Origin: Pseudomonas fluorescens
Lineage (GTDB): Bacteria > Pseudomonadota > Gammaproteobacteria > Pseudomonadales > Pseudomonadaceae
Assembly: GCF_001902145.1 (NCBI RefSeq)
Contig: NZ_MRST01000024.1
Coordinates: 1 to 64,000, forward strand
Direction of reading: 5' to 3'
DNA: 64,000 bases
The notes beneath the pieces are model-generated. The model saw only the letters and a list, made by a program, of their open reading frames with translations. It ran no database searches and was not told the origin of the DNA. The position numbers were made by a program, and so were the translations under genes. Every line of letters begins with the position of its first letter. The stretch's first letter is position 1. Below, in pieces: positions 36,952-45,003 of the stretch.

Positions 36952-38390
36952 AACACCTCGCCTGGTTCACCTTGAGCCTGATCAGTCTGAGTGCCTGCAC
37001 CGTCGGCCCGGATTTCCAGCGGCCCCAGGGCCCGCAGATCAATCAGTGGAGCGAACCCCAGGGCCGTCAGGCCGCCAGCCGCGCCGTCAGCGACTCTTTG
37101 CAGGAGCGCTGGTGGGACGTGTTCCACGATGCGCAGCTCTCGGCCCTTACGCGTCGCGCCCTCAGCGATAACCTCGACCTGAAACTGGCCAGCAGCCGCC
37201 TGCAACAAAGCCGCGCTATCCGCCAGGTGACCACGGCCGAGCGCTACCCCAACGTCGATGTCGGCGGCGCCTACCAGCGCAAGCGCAGCAGCGGCAAAGG
37301 CTTGAACGACCCTTCCGGCGAGAACGGCCGCTCGGCCTTCAACCAATGGGATATGGGCTTTTCTGCCGCCTGGGAGCTGGACTTCTGGGGCCGGGTAAAG
37401 CGCGAGACCGAGGCCGCCGACGCCACGCTGGAAGTTGCCGAAAACGACCGTCGCGCCGTGTTGTTGTCGGTGCTGGCCGAGACTGCCCAGGACTATATCC
37501 AACTGCGCGGCGTCCAAAACACCCGTGCCGTCACCGAGCAAAACCTCGATGTTGCTCGCCACAGCCTCAAGCTCTCGCAACTGCGCCTGGCCGACGGCGT
37601 GGCCACCGACCTGGACGTGGCCGAAGCCGCCGCTCAGGTCGCGGCGATTGAAGCGCGCCTGCCGGATCTGCAGCAGCGCCAGGACCAGTTGATCAACGCC
37701 CTGAGCCTGTTGATGGGCGAGCCACCCCAGGCGCTGTACGCGCAGCTGTCCAAAGACGCCCCTGTACCGCAAACCCAGCGCCAGGTCGCGATCGGACTGC
37801 CATCGGAACTCGCCGAACGCCGCCCCGACATTCGCCAGGCCGAAGCCCGCCTGCACGCCGCCACGGCCAGCATCGGCGTGGCCAAGGGCGACTTCTACCC
37901 GCGCATCACCCTGTCCGGCAGCCTGGGTTCCCAAGCCATGCAGCTCTCGGATTTCGGTTCCTGGGGTTCCCGCGCCTTTGCCTTCGGCCCGCAATTGAGC
38001 CTGCCGCTGTTCAACGGCGGGCGCCTGCAAGGCATGGTGGATTTACGGGAAGCCCAGCAACAGGAAGCGGCGCTGGCCTACCAACAAACCGTGCTGCGTG
38101 CCTGGCATGAAATCGACGACCAATTGACCCGCTACAACGCCAGCCAACTGCGCCGTGACAGCCTGGCTGAAGCCGTGCGCCAGAACCAGATCGCGCTGAC
38201 CACCGCCCAACACCAGTACGTCGAAGGCGTGGCGGATTTCGTCAACGTACTCACCGTGCAGAGCGCGCTACTGGCGACCCAGGAGCAGTGGGTAGAAAGC
38301 TCTACCGGCGTGTCGCTGGCCATGGTCGGGCTGTACAAAGCGCTGGGAGGAGGGTGGGAGTCGGTGTATCCGTTGCAAGTCGCTCAGTAA
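36948..38390 (+). CDS. NodT-family outer-membrane efflux lipoprotein (pump 1)
   Basis: 480 residues with a lipoprotein signal (SLISLSAC, Cys17) followed by TVGPDFQRP, the usual start of NodT/OprM proteins. Two OEP repeats contain the RPDIRQAEARLHAATASIGV signature. It should be the outer-membrane channel of the DHA2/HlyD pump. It is similar in length and layout to the second NodT gene at 48168, so the two are paralogues. Confidence 0.9.
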   Translation: MKHLAWFTLSLISLSACTVGPDFQRPQGPQINQWSEPQGRQAASRAVSDSLQERWWDVFHDAQLSALTRRALSDNLDLKLASSRLQQSRAIRQVTTAERYPNVDVGGAYQRKRSSGKGLNDPSGENGRSAFNQWDMGFSAAWELDFWGRVKRETEAADATLEVAENDRRAVLLSVLAETAQDYIQLRGVQNTRAVTEQNLDVARHSLKLSQLRLADGVATDLDVAEAAAQVAAIEARLPDLQQRQDQLINALSLLMGEPPQALYAQLSKDAPVPQTQRQVAIGLPSELAERRPDIRQAEARLHAATASIGVAKGDFYPRITLSGSLGSQAMQLSDFGSWGSRAFAFGPQLSLPLFNGGRLQGMVDLREAQQQEAALAYQQTVLRAWHEIDDQLTRYNASQLRRDSLAEAVRQNQIALTTAQHQYVEGVADFVNVLTVQSALLATQEQWVESSTGVSLAMVGLYKALGGGWESVYPLQVAQ

Positions 38391-38495
38391 CGATTGCGTG
38401 AAGTCGAGCGTAGGAATGTTCCTGTTTTCGAGGTGGGGGCAATAGCCAGGAGCATGAGCATTAATCTTGCGGGACTGCCCTCAAGAGTCGTCCTT

Positions 38496-39080
38496 ATGTT
38501 CATACCTGAAAACCCCTACGCATCACCCCAAGCTGATCTCAAAACGCCATCAACTGGCGCATCGACCTTTTTTATCGTCGCACCGCGCAAGTTGGTATTG
38601 ATGGTGCTGCTGTCCCAAGGTTTTTATACGTTCTACTGGTTATACAAGCATTGGAGCGCTTATCGCACCGCAACGGGGACCCGTATATTGCCGCTTGTCC
38701 GGGCCTTTTTTTCGATTTTTTTTGTGTATGCGCTCGTAATGAAAATCAAGCAGGCGCTTGATCTGAAAGACCCGGCTTATCGGTGGTGGCCTCGCTGCTT
38801 TGTGCTTGGCTGGATAATCTGCGCTTTCCTGCCTTTTACCTATGTGTGGTTCGTCTCGTCGCTTACCGCATTGAAGGTGGGCCTGTGCTTTGCAATCGCG
38901 CAGGTCGCGATGAGCGTGCAGATTCAGCACGCGGTGAACCACTTGGAAAATGATTCGACAGGCCAAGCCAACCACCGCCTAACGTGGGCCAACGGTATTT
39001 GGATCTGCCTCGGCGTGTCTTTCTGGGTGATTGCGATCAGCTCCGCGCTCGGCCTGTGGGCGTTCGTTGTGGAGCAGTGA
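38496..39080 (+). CDS. Small multi-pass membrane protein of unknown function
   Basis: 194 residues starting MFIPENPYASPQADL. The frame could start at 38394, but the ATG at 38496 (AAGAG upstream) gives the widely seen N-P-Y-x-x-P start of small bacterial membrane proteins. At least four hydrophobic stretches (LVLMVLLSQGFYTFYWLY, AFFSIFFVYALVM, WIICAFLPFTYVWFV, WICLGVSFWVIAI) and an aromatic-rich loop (KHWSAYRTATG) are visible. The layout resembles DUF4234-like proteins, but this is not certain. No operon partner; convergent with the DUF3142 gene across a REP pair. Confidence 0.65.
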   Translation: MFIPENPYASPQADLKTPSTGASTFFIVAPRKLVLMVLLSQGFYTFYWLYKHWSAYRTATGTRILPLVRAFFSIFFVYALVMKIKQALDLKDPAYRWWPRCFVLGWIICAFLPFTYVWFVSSLTALKVGLCFAIAQVAMSVQIQHAVNHLENDSTGQANHRLTWANGIWICLGVSFWVIAISSALGLWAFVVEQ

Positions 39081-39167
39081 TAAAAGCGACCTTGAGCAAC
39101 GACCTGAGCGCCTCGCCGCTCAAGCGCAAAGGCGTGAAACTGGCGATGAACTTGCGAGCCTCACCCA

Positions 39168-39270
39168 CTGTAGGAGCGAGCTTGCTCGCGAAGAACGTAT
39201 CGGCGGCGCGGGCTATCTGATAGCGCTGCATTATCGTTCACGTCTTTCGCGAGCAAGCTCGCTCCTACAG
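39168..39270. repeat. REP pair (class 1), between convergent genes
   Basis: The same GGAGCGAGCTTGCTCGCGAA arms as at 11634, in the 205-bp gap between two convergent genes. It may stop transcription from both sides. Confidence 0.85.
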
Positions 39271-39284
39271 TTGATATTCAGCCT

Positions 39285-39989
39285 TCACGGGTTTTGCAAG
39301 AACACCACATACCCTCGAAACCACTCACTTTCCTGTAAATACCCCGGCGCTTGCCATTCGCCTCCCTGAATCAAGCCGACCTTGAACGGCATCCCCAGCC
39401 GATTCATCCGCGGCAAATACGCGGCATAGTCAGGGATGCTGTGCCGCCCCTGATACGTCTGCACCACCAATTCATCCACCACACCCTTGAGCTGGGCGAT
39501 GGCGGCCGGGTCGGCATTGCTGCTCCAGTCCATCAACCCGGTGATGCTTAGGCGCAGGTCGGCGGGCAGGCGTTGGCGCAGGTCACGCAAGAAATCGGCG
39601 TATTCGTGCAGGTACTGGGTGCGGGCATCGAAGTCGATCTGGATACCGATCACCGGGTTGCCAGCGTCACGCCAGCGTTGCACCTGACCAAGCAGTTGGG
39701 TGTAGACCTGTTCCGGCCAGTGCAGGGTGTGGGCACGGTAGACCACCCAGACTTCGCCTTGGGTAATGCGCGGTACGCTGATGCCCTGGGCGATCAGTTG
39801 CACGCCGCGTTGGGGCGTGCGGCGAGTAGAGTTGATCTGGCCCTGGAGGATGTACAGGGTTTTCGCCTGCTTGATCACCGGCTGGGGCGTGACACCACTC
39901 CACAGCCAGAAGGCGTCATAGTCGCGGGCGTCGACGGCGCCAAAAGCCGGGCTTGCCAGCAACAGCAAGCCTAGCCACAGCGATTTCAC
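39285..39989 (-). CDS. DUF3142 family protein
   Basis: About 234 residues, with an export signal (KSLWLGLLLLASPAFGA) followed by a TIM-barrel-like region typical of DUF3142 (GIQIDFDARTQYLHEYADFL, then LSITGLMDW and VQTYQGRHS). This hints at a glycoside-hydrolase-like fold, although activity is unproven. The frame extends to an ATG at 40016. The GTG at 39989 overlaps the stop of the upstream gene by 4 bases (GTGA) and leaves a cleaner signal peptide, so it is preferred. Likely co-translated with the TPR-like gene; periplasmic or extracellular. Confidence 0.75.
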   Translation of the reverse strand: MKSLWLGLLLLASPAFGAVDARDYDAFWLWSGVTPQPVIKQAKTLYILQGQINSTRRTPQRGVQLIAQGISVPRITQGEVWVVYRAHTLHWPEQVYTQLLGQVQRWRDAGNPVIGIQIDFDARTQYLHEYADFLRDLRQRLPADLRLSITGLMDWSSNADPAAIAQLKGVVDELVVQTYQGRHSIPDYAAYLPRMNRLGMPFKVGLIQGGEWQAPGYLQESEWFRGYVVFLQNP

Positions 39990-42148
39990 CAGTAGTACTG
40001 CAGCGATTTGCCCCATTGGGTATCGGCAAAACCGCTCTTGAGTTGGCGGAACCAGGCTTTGCGCACCGCCGGCGCAACGTCTTCGCCGCCGCAGCTGTTG
40101 TAGCCGGCCGGCGCGTAGCAGTTGATGGCGCGGAACAGTGCATAGGCCTTGTCGGTTTTCGGCGCCTTGGCGTTGGCGATCACCTGTTTGTAGCCGTCCA
40201 GGCGCGAGAAGGTTTCACCCTTGAAGTCCGAGGCGGTACTACCCAGGCTGCCGGCGGCGCGCGGTTGTTCCAACGGTATGCCGTCCAGGCCGTTGCGCAG
40301 GATGAATTCACCGAAGCAGTTCAACGCGTGCGGGTTTTTGGCCTCGTTCTGCAGGGTCGCCGCGGTTTGCGCGATGCTTGGGCACGCGTACCCAGATTCG
40401 GCCTTGTCGCCGTTCCATTGGAACAGCTTCAAGGTCTGGCCGCTGGTATAGGTGTAGCCCAGGCTGGTGCCGAGTTTGTCGTCAGAGAGCGAGGCCTGCT
40501 TGAGGTCATCGGCGAAGGTGGCGTACTGGCCGCGCAGCAGGTCTTTGTAGAGGAGCACGAATTGCGCGCTCTGACGCTCGATCGGGTCGCTGGCGTTGGC
40601 GATCTGCTGACGTAGCAGGTCGGGGCCGGCGACGTTGCGCAGCAGGATGTAGCGCACTTGCTTGGCGCTGATCGGTGAGTCGGCGGCGAACACCTTGGTC
40701 AGTTGGCCGCTGCGCTCGTAGTTCATGGCCAGGGCCAGTTCCAGTTGGTCGCGTTGCAGCGGTAGCTTGGCCAGCGGCAGCAGTTGCAGCCACAGGGCCT
40801 CGGCGGCCTTCCAGTCCTGCTTGGCTTCCAGGGAGAGGGCGCGCAGGGTCTGTTGGCTGAAGGCGAAGTAATCCAGGCTCGACGGCACATCCACCGGCAG
40901 GTGCTTCAAGGCCGCGTCGGGTTGGTGTTCGACGTACAGGGCATAGCTCGCTTGCAGGAAGTCAAACAGCGCTGGCTCAGTGGCGAAGGTGCTCTTTTGT
41001 TTATCCAGGTCTTCGCGGCTCAAGAGAGGCGGGGTGTGGGCGCGCATCGCCATCAGGTCGCTGACCACTTGCAGCATCGGGCTGTTCGCCGCTTTGTTGC
41101 CGACCATCAGCAACTTGAGGTCGGCTTCTTCCACCAACTCGTCGACGCTCACGTTACGCTGGGCGTCGGTAGCCTCGGTGAATTGCCAGGTGAAGTCTTC
41201 GGCAAGCTTGGCATCGTCGTTCGCCAACCAATGCACGCGGCGCAACAGGCCACGGGCGGACGCAACGTAATCGCCTTGTGGATAATATTTCAAGTAACTG
41301 AGAAAACCTTGCTCGGCATCGCTCAAAGCCGACTTATCCACATGCTCGCGTTGTGGCATGCCGTATTCGTCGAAGGCCTCGGCCTGGGCCCTGTTCAACG
41401 AGGTACGTGCGGTCATGTAGAACGCGGTGTCTTTCAGCCAAGGCACCTCACTGGTCGAGGCGGCGGCAAACCCGCGCTCGGCGTAAACGAAGCGGCCGCT
41501 GTAGAAATCGCCGGCGGCCTGCAAATAGGTGCGAAACAACTGGGCGTTGGCCGAGGGGGTCAACTGCACGTCCACCACTTGGCGACTCCAGTCACAGGTG
41601 GTCAGCAGCTGCAGGCGTGCTTTTACCAACACATCGCGCTCGGCGGGCGGCATCTGGGCTTTGATCACCTGGCTGATAAACGCCGTGGCGCTGTCATCGT
41701 CATTGCTGCGGCAACGGCTGCCTTCGCCATTCAGGAAGGCCTGGCCTGCGGTCTTGTACTCCTCGCGCTTGATGCCCAGGGGCTGGAGCAGCGCGTCGAG
41801 TTCGGCCGTGCGCGAATCGTCAGCCTTGTTGTCAGGCTCCTCATTCTTGGCCGGAGCCGGCACCAGGCGATACACCGGAAACGGCACCGGGCCGAACCCT
41901 TGCGCCAAATCGTCTTCGCCCAAGGCATTGGGAGCCAGGGGCGCGGCCTTTTTGTCGGCCAGCAACAGGCGCAGGTTCACCCGGCTGTCGTTGCCCGGGC
42001 TGAGAAACGGCTGGTTGCTGCACGGCTCGTAGCTGTCACGCGATACCCGCCAGTCGGGGTAGCACGAGTCGTCAGAACTGGCCTGGGCCGGGAGGGAAAA
42101 ACCGGCCAACAAGGCCAGGGCCAGAGGTGACAGCAAACCGATGCGCAT
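39986..42148 (-). CDS. Large periplasmic TPR-like protein, function unknown
   Basis: 720 residues with a signal peptide (MRIGLLSPLALALLAGFSLP, then AQA). The remainder is mostly helical and Leu/Ala/Gln-rich with TPR-like spacing (for example LKYYPQGDYVASARGLLRRV and AALWLQLLPLAKLPLQRDQL). A few Cys pairs (SDDSCYPDW, SYEPCSNQP) suggest disulfides in the periplasm. The frame begins at 42229, but the ATG at 42148 has AAGGA seven bases upstream. Similar proteins are often called YfiO-like; a BamD role is not supported, because BamD is about 340 aa and encoded elsewhere. It is coupled to the DUF3142 gene, suggesting they act together in the envelope. Confidence 0.7.
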   Translation of the reverse strand: MRIGLLSPLALALLAGFSLPAQASSDDSCYPDWRVSRDSYEPCSNQPFLSPGNDSRVNLRLLLADKKAAPLAPNALGEDDLAQGFGPVPFPVYRLVPAPAKNEEPDNKADDSRTAELDALLQPLGIKREEYKTAGQAFLNGEGSRCRSNDDDSATAFISQVIKAQMPPAERDVLVKARLQLLTTCDWSRQVVDVQLTPSANAQLFRTYLQAAGDFYSGRFVYAERGFAAASTSEVPWLKDTAFYMTARTSLNRAQAEAFDEYGMPQREHVDKSALSDAEQGFLSYLKYYPQGDYVASARGLLRRVHWLANDDAKLAEDFTWQFTEATDAQRNVSVDELVEEADLKLLMVGNKAANSPMLQVVSDLMAMRAHTPPLLSREDLDKQKSTFATEPALFDFLQASYALYVEHQPDAALKHLPVDVPSSLDYFAFSQQTLRALSLEAKQDWKAAEALWLQLLPLAKLPLQRDQLELALAMNYERSGQLTKVFAADSPISAKQVRYILLRNVAGPDLLRQQIANASDPIERQSAQFVLLYKDLLRGQYATFADDLKQASLSDDKLGTSLGYTYTSGQTLKLFQWNGDKAESGYACPSIAQTAATLQNEAKNPHALNCFGEFILRNGLDGIPLEQPRAAGSLGSTASDFKGETFSRLDGYKQVIANAKAPKTDKAYALFRAINCYAPAGYNSCGGEDVAPAVRKAWFRQLKSGFADTQWGKSLQYYW

Positions 42149-42341
42149 AACGTTTCCTTGATCCTGAGTCCTTGGAGAAGGGGCAATAATAGCCTGATCC
42201 GGCGAATGCTTCGGTGAAGGCCTACGCAAATTGCTGATTTGTCCGATTCCAGCGGCGAGGCCAGGGCTTTTGGCCTAGAGTGGCGGTGTTTGCGCATGCG
42301 CAGTGTTTGTCCTGTAAGAGGGCAGTAGTAGCGGAGTCGAT

Positions 42342-43922
42342 ATGCGTCGGTCTGCGGTAGAGCAAAACGAAAAAGTTGCAGCATTGCCGACCTTCCATCG
42401 TTTGAGCTGGGAAGGTGCCGGCTGGCTCAGCCGCCTGTGGTGGGTGCCGATCCTGGCGCTGGCCATGGCCCTGCGTTTTTACCACCTCACCTCAGCGGCG
42501 ATCTGGGGCGACGAAGGCTCCAGCCTGTTGCTCAGCGAATACGCCCTGGCCGACCTGTGGTTTCACGCGGCCCATGATGTGCATCCGCCGCTGTATTTCT
42601 TGCTGCTGCGCGGTTGGATCGAGGTGTTCGGCGATAGCATCGGCTCGATTCGCAGCCTGAGCGCAATCCCCGGCGTGGCCGTCGTGGGCCTGGGCATCTG
42701 GCTGACACGGCAACTGTCCACCCGACGCGCGGCCGTGCTGGCGGGGATCCTGCTGGCACTGCTGCCGACGGCAGTGCGCTACAGCCAGGAAGTGCGCATG
42801 TATTCGCTGCTTGGCGTGTGGCTGCTGGGGGCCACGTTGGCGCTGGTGTACTGGGTGAGGCAGCCCGAACGCGCGCGCTATGGGGCGGTGTATGTGCTGT
42901 TGATGAGCGCCGGGTTCTATACCCACTACTTCACCGCGCTGTGCGTGCTGGTGCATTGGGCGTACCTGGGATTGCAGGCGCCAGCTCAACGCTTGATCAC
43001 GCGGCCTGCCTGGTGGGCGGCCAACGTGGCGATAGTGTTGTTGTATCTGCCCTGGCTGCCCAACTTGCTGGATTTGGTGCAGCACATCGAACAGCTCAAA
43101 GTCGGCGGCGACATTGGTTGGGAAGAGCCGCTCAACCTGCTATCCCTGCCCTCGATGATCTGGCAGTTCGTGTTGCAGGACGAAGGTCTCGGCCTGTGGT
43201 CGCCGCTGTTCTGGCTGTTACCCCTGCTGCTGGCCGTGGTGGTTGTATCGACGGCCTGGCGCAATCACGCGGCGCGCCTGCCGGCACTGTTTTGCCTGCT
43301 GCCGCTGCTGCTGGTCTATGGCGTGTCCTTTATCTCGCCAGTGTTTATCGAGCGCTACCTCACGGTGTATGCGTTAGGCCTGCCGATAGTCCTGGCGCTT
43401 GCCGTCGACCGTTTGCCGTCGCGTTTGTCCTGGCTGGGCGTGGCGTTGTTTGCGCTGTTTGTTGGCGTAGAGCTGCTGGGGTTAAAGAACAACTTCGAGG
43501 TGGATGAGCACGACCAGTTCAACGTGCCGGTGGAGTTCGTCAATCGCAACTACCAGGAAGGCGACCGCATCGTCCTCAGTGACATGATGTGGTACCTCAG
43601 CTACGTGTATTACGACCAGACCGACGCCCAACTGCAGCTCTACACGCCGCCCAAAGCCGACGGCACTGCCACTCGCCCGAACGCCTATGGTTTCGGCACA
43701 CTGGTGGACCAGGACGGTGGCCGCATCTATCTGGACCGCCTCTCAGCACTGCCTGCTCAAACGCGACGGGTATGGTTGATCAGCAGCAACGAAGCCCCGG
43801 ATGAATTCGCGCCGCTGCCCAACAGCTGGCGCGAACTCAGTCGCCAGGACGGCGGTGGCGCCAGGGCGCGGTTGTTCGTGCTATGCAACGCACCGGCGCC
43901 GCAACCTGGAGGCTGCCGCTAG
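42342..43922 (+). CDS. GT39-type integral-membrane glycosyltransferase
   Basis: 526 residues with about 10-11 membrane helices. The first periplasmic loop has WGDEGSS (Asp57-Glu58), the catalytic acidic motif of the PMT/ArnT-like superfamily, followed by HDVHPPLYFLLL, also typical. The C-terminal ~150 residues form a soluble domain (NRNYQEGDRIVLSDMMWYLS onward). Enzymes of this group use a polyprenyl-linked sugar to modify lipids, proteins or glycans; the acceptor here is unknown. GGAG lies six bases before the ATG. It is divergent from the TPR-like gene. Confidence 0.83.
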   Translation: MRRSAVEQNEKVAALPTFHRLSWEGAGWLSRLWWVPILALAMALRFYHLTSAAIWGDEGSSLLLSEYALADLWFHAAHDVHPPLYFLLLRGWIEVFGDSIGSIRSLSAIPGVAVVGLGIWLTRQLSTRRAAVLAGILLALLPTAVRYSQEVRMYSLLGVWLLGATLALVYWVRQPERARYGAVYVLLMSAGFYTHYFTALCVLVHWAYLGLQAPAQRLITRPAWWAANVAIVLLYLPWLPNLLDLVQHIEQLKVGGDIGWEEPLNLLSLPSMIWQFVLQDEGLGLWSPLFWLLPLLLAVVVVSTAWRNHAARLPALFCLLPLLLVYGVSFISPVFIERYLTVYALGLPIVLALAVDRLPSRLSWLGVALFALFVGVELLGLKNNFEVDEHDQFNVPVEFVNRNYQEGDRIVLSDMMWYLSYVYYDQTDAQLQLYTPPKADGTATRPNAYGFGTLVDQDGGRIYLDRLSALPAQTRRVWLISSNEAPDEFAPLPNSWRELSRQDGGGARARLFVLCNAPAPQPGGCR

Positions 43923-43954
43923 ACTCACATCAACCTACTTATGAGGAGCCTTCC

Positions 43955-44221
43955 ATGGAATCGCCAGTGCACAGCTTGCCGGCTTTGTTCAAACAGCTTG
44001 GCCTGCCGGATGACCCGGTCAGTATTGAGCAATTTGTCGCCTCTCATTCGCCGCTCAAACCTGAATTGAAACTGGCGGATGCGTTTTTTTGGAGCGACGC
44101 CCAGAAGGCATTTTTGCGTGAGGAGATTCTGGACGATGCGGATTGGGCGGTGGTGGTGGATGAGTTGAATCTGATGTTGCGGGGTGGGCGATGGAGCAAA
44201 AAAAATGCTGACGCGTTATAG
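43955..44221 (+). CDS. DUF2789 family small protein
   Basis: 88 residues starting MESPVHSLPALFKQLGLPDD, a clear DUF2789 pattern (FFWSDAQKAFLREEILDDAD, then WAVVVDELNLML). GAGGAG lies seven bases before the ATG. Short, soluble and acidic; function unknown. It follows the glycosyltransferase by 32 bases but is usually an independent gene in pseudomonads. Confidence 0.85.
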   Translation: MESPVHSLPALFKQLGLPDDPVSIEQFVASHSPLKPELKLADAFFWSDAQKAFLREEILDDADWAVVVDELNLMLRGGRWSKKNADAL

Positions 44222-44343
44222 CGTTCATACCCGGTGCGTTTTCCCTGGATGAAGGCATTGGGTTCTATGGCGGTTGTGCGCGGGAGACTACGTCGTCTGG
44301 ATGGGCAGGCTGAGCAGCAGGCATGAAGCCGACGCTGACCTAA

Positions 44344-44433
44344 TGTGGGAGCGGGCTTGCCCGCGAAGGCGGCGTGTCAGTCACAGAATATTCAACTGAA
44401 CCACCGCTTTCGCAGGCAAGCCCGCTCCCACAT
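44344..44433. repeat. REP pair (class 2 variant)
   Basis: TGTGGGAGCGGGCTTGCCCG and its near-inverse (GCAAGCCCGCTCCCACA) enclose about 45 bases. The stem loop differs from other class 2 copies (GCCCGCGAAGG against GCTCGCGAA), so this copy is slightly diverged. It fills much of the 335-bp gap between the DUF2789 and MarR genes; no gene is seen in that gap. Confidence 0.8.
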
Positions 44434-44524
44434 TTTGTTTGTCGCATGGCGAACCCGCATCCCGCCACTCATCCGTGAAATTGTTTCAAAACTTGACGGC
44501 ACTTCCTCCCTCCACCATATTAAT

Positions 44525-44540
44525 AGTTAGCAAACTAACT
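44525..44540. promoter_or_regulatory. Palindromic operator, likely MarR autoregulatory site
   Basis: AGTTAGCAAACTAACT is a dyad with 6-bp arms around CAAA, ending 16 bases before the GTG of the MarR gene. Size, symmetry and position fit a MarR dimer site controlling the regulator and the efflux operon behind it. Confidence 0.7.
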
Positions 44541-44556
44541 GTATGCGAACTATCCA

Positions 44557-45003
44557 GTGCCTCAATCCCTCGAACAACTCCAGATGAGCCTCAGCAGCAG
44601 CATGGTGGTGGGCGCCCGTAATTGGCGCAAAATCTGCCAGACTACGCTGGTGAGCTATGGCATCTCCGAAGCCTGCGCCGTGCCGTTGTTGATGATCGGT
44701 CGCTTGGGCGATGGTGTGCACCAGGTCAAAGTAGCCCAGGCCTCCGGTATGGAAAGCCCATCACTGGTGCGCCTGCTCGATCGGCTGTGCGGTGACGGTT
44801 ACGTCTGCCGCACCGAAGACATCCACGACCGTCGCGCCAAGGCCCTGAGCCTTACCGAGCGCGGCCGTGAGTTGGTGCAGGCGGTGGAGGCGCAACTGGT
44901 GCGTCTGCGCAAGGATGTGTTGGCGGATATCGCCCCCGACGATCTGCAAGCGGCACTGCGTGTATTGCGCGCCTTCGAAGCGGCCGAGGCTGTGTCGCCT
45001 TGA
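44557..45003 (+). CDS. MarR family transcriptional regulator of the efflux operon
   Basis: 148 residues, starting with GTG. The winged helix is visible in VKVAQASGMESPSLVRLLDR, followed by the wing CRTEDIHDRRAKALSLTERG (the DxRxK-type MarR signature DRRAK). The stop overlaps the next start (TTGA), so it is translationally coupled to a FUSC pump. By analogy with other MarR/FUSC operons it is likely a repressor released by an aromatic acid; the ligand is inferred, not seen. Confidence 0.88.
   Translation: MPQSLEQLQMSLSSSMVVGARNWRKICQTTLVSYGISEACAVPLLMIGRLGDGVHQVKVAQASGMESPSLVRLLDRLCGDGYVCRTEDIHDRRAKALSLTERGRELVQAVEAQLVRLRKDVLADIAPDDLQAALRVLRAFEAAEAVSP

Noticed and set aside
39986-42148. BamD/YfiO identity for the TPR-like protein
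   Set aside because: It is twice the length of BamD and has no lipobox Cys at the end of its signal peptide.
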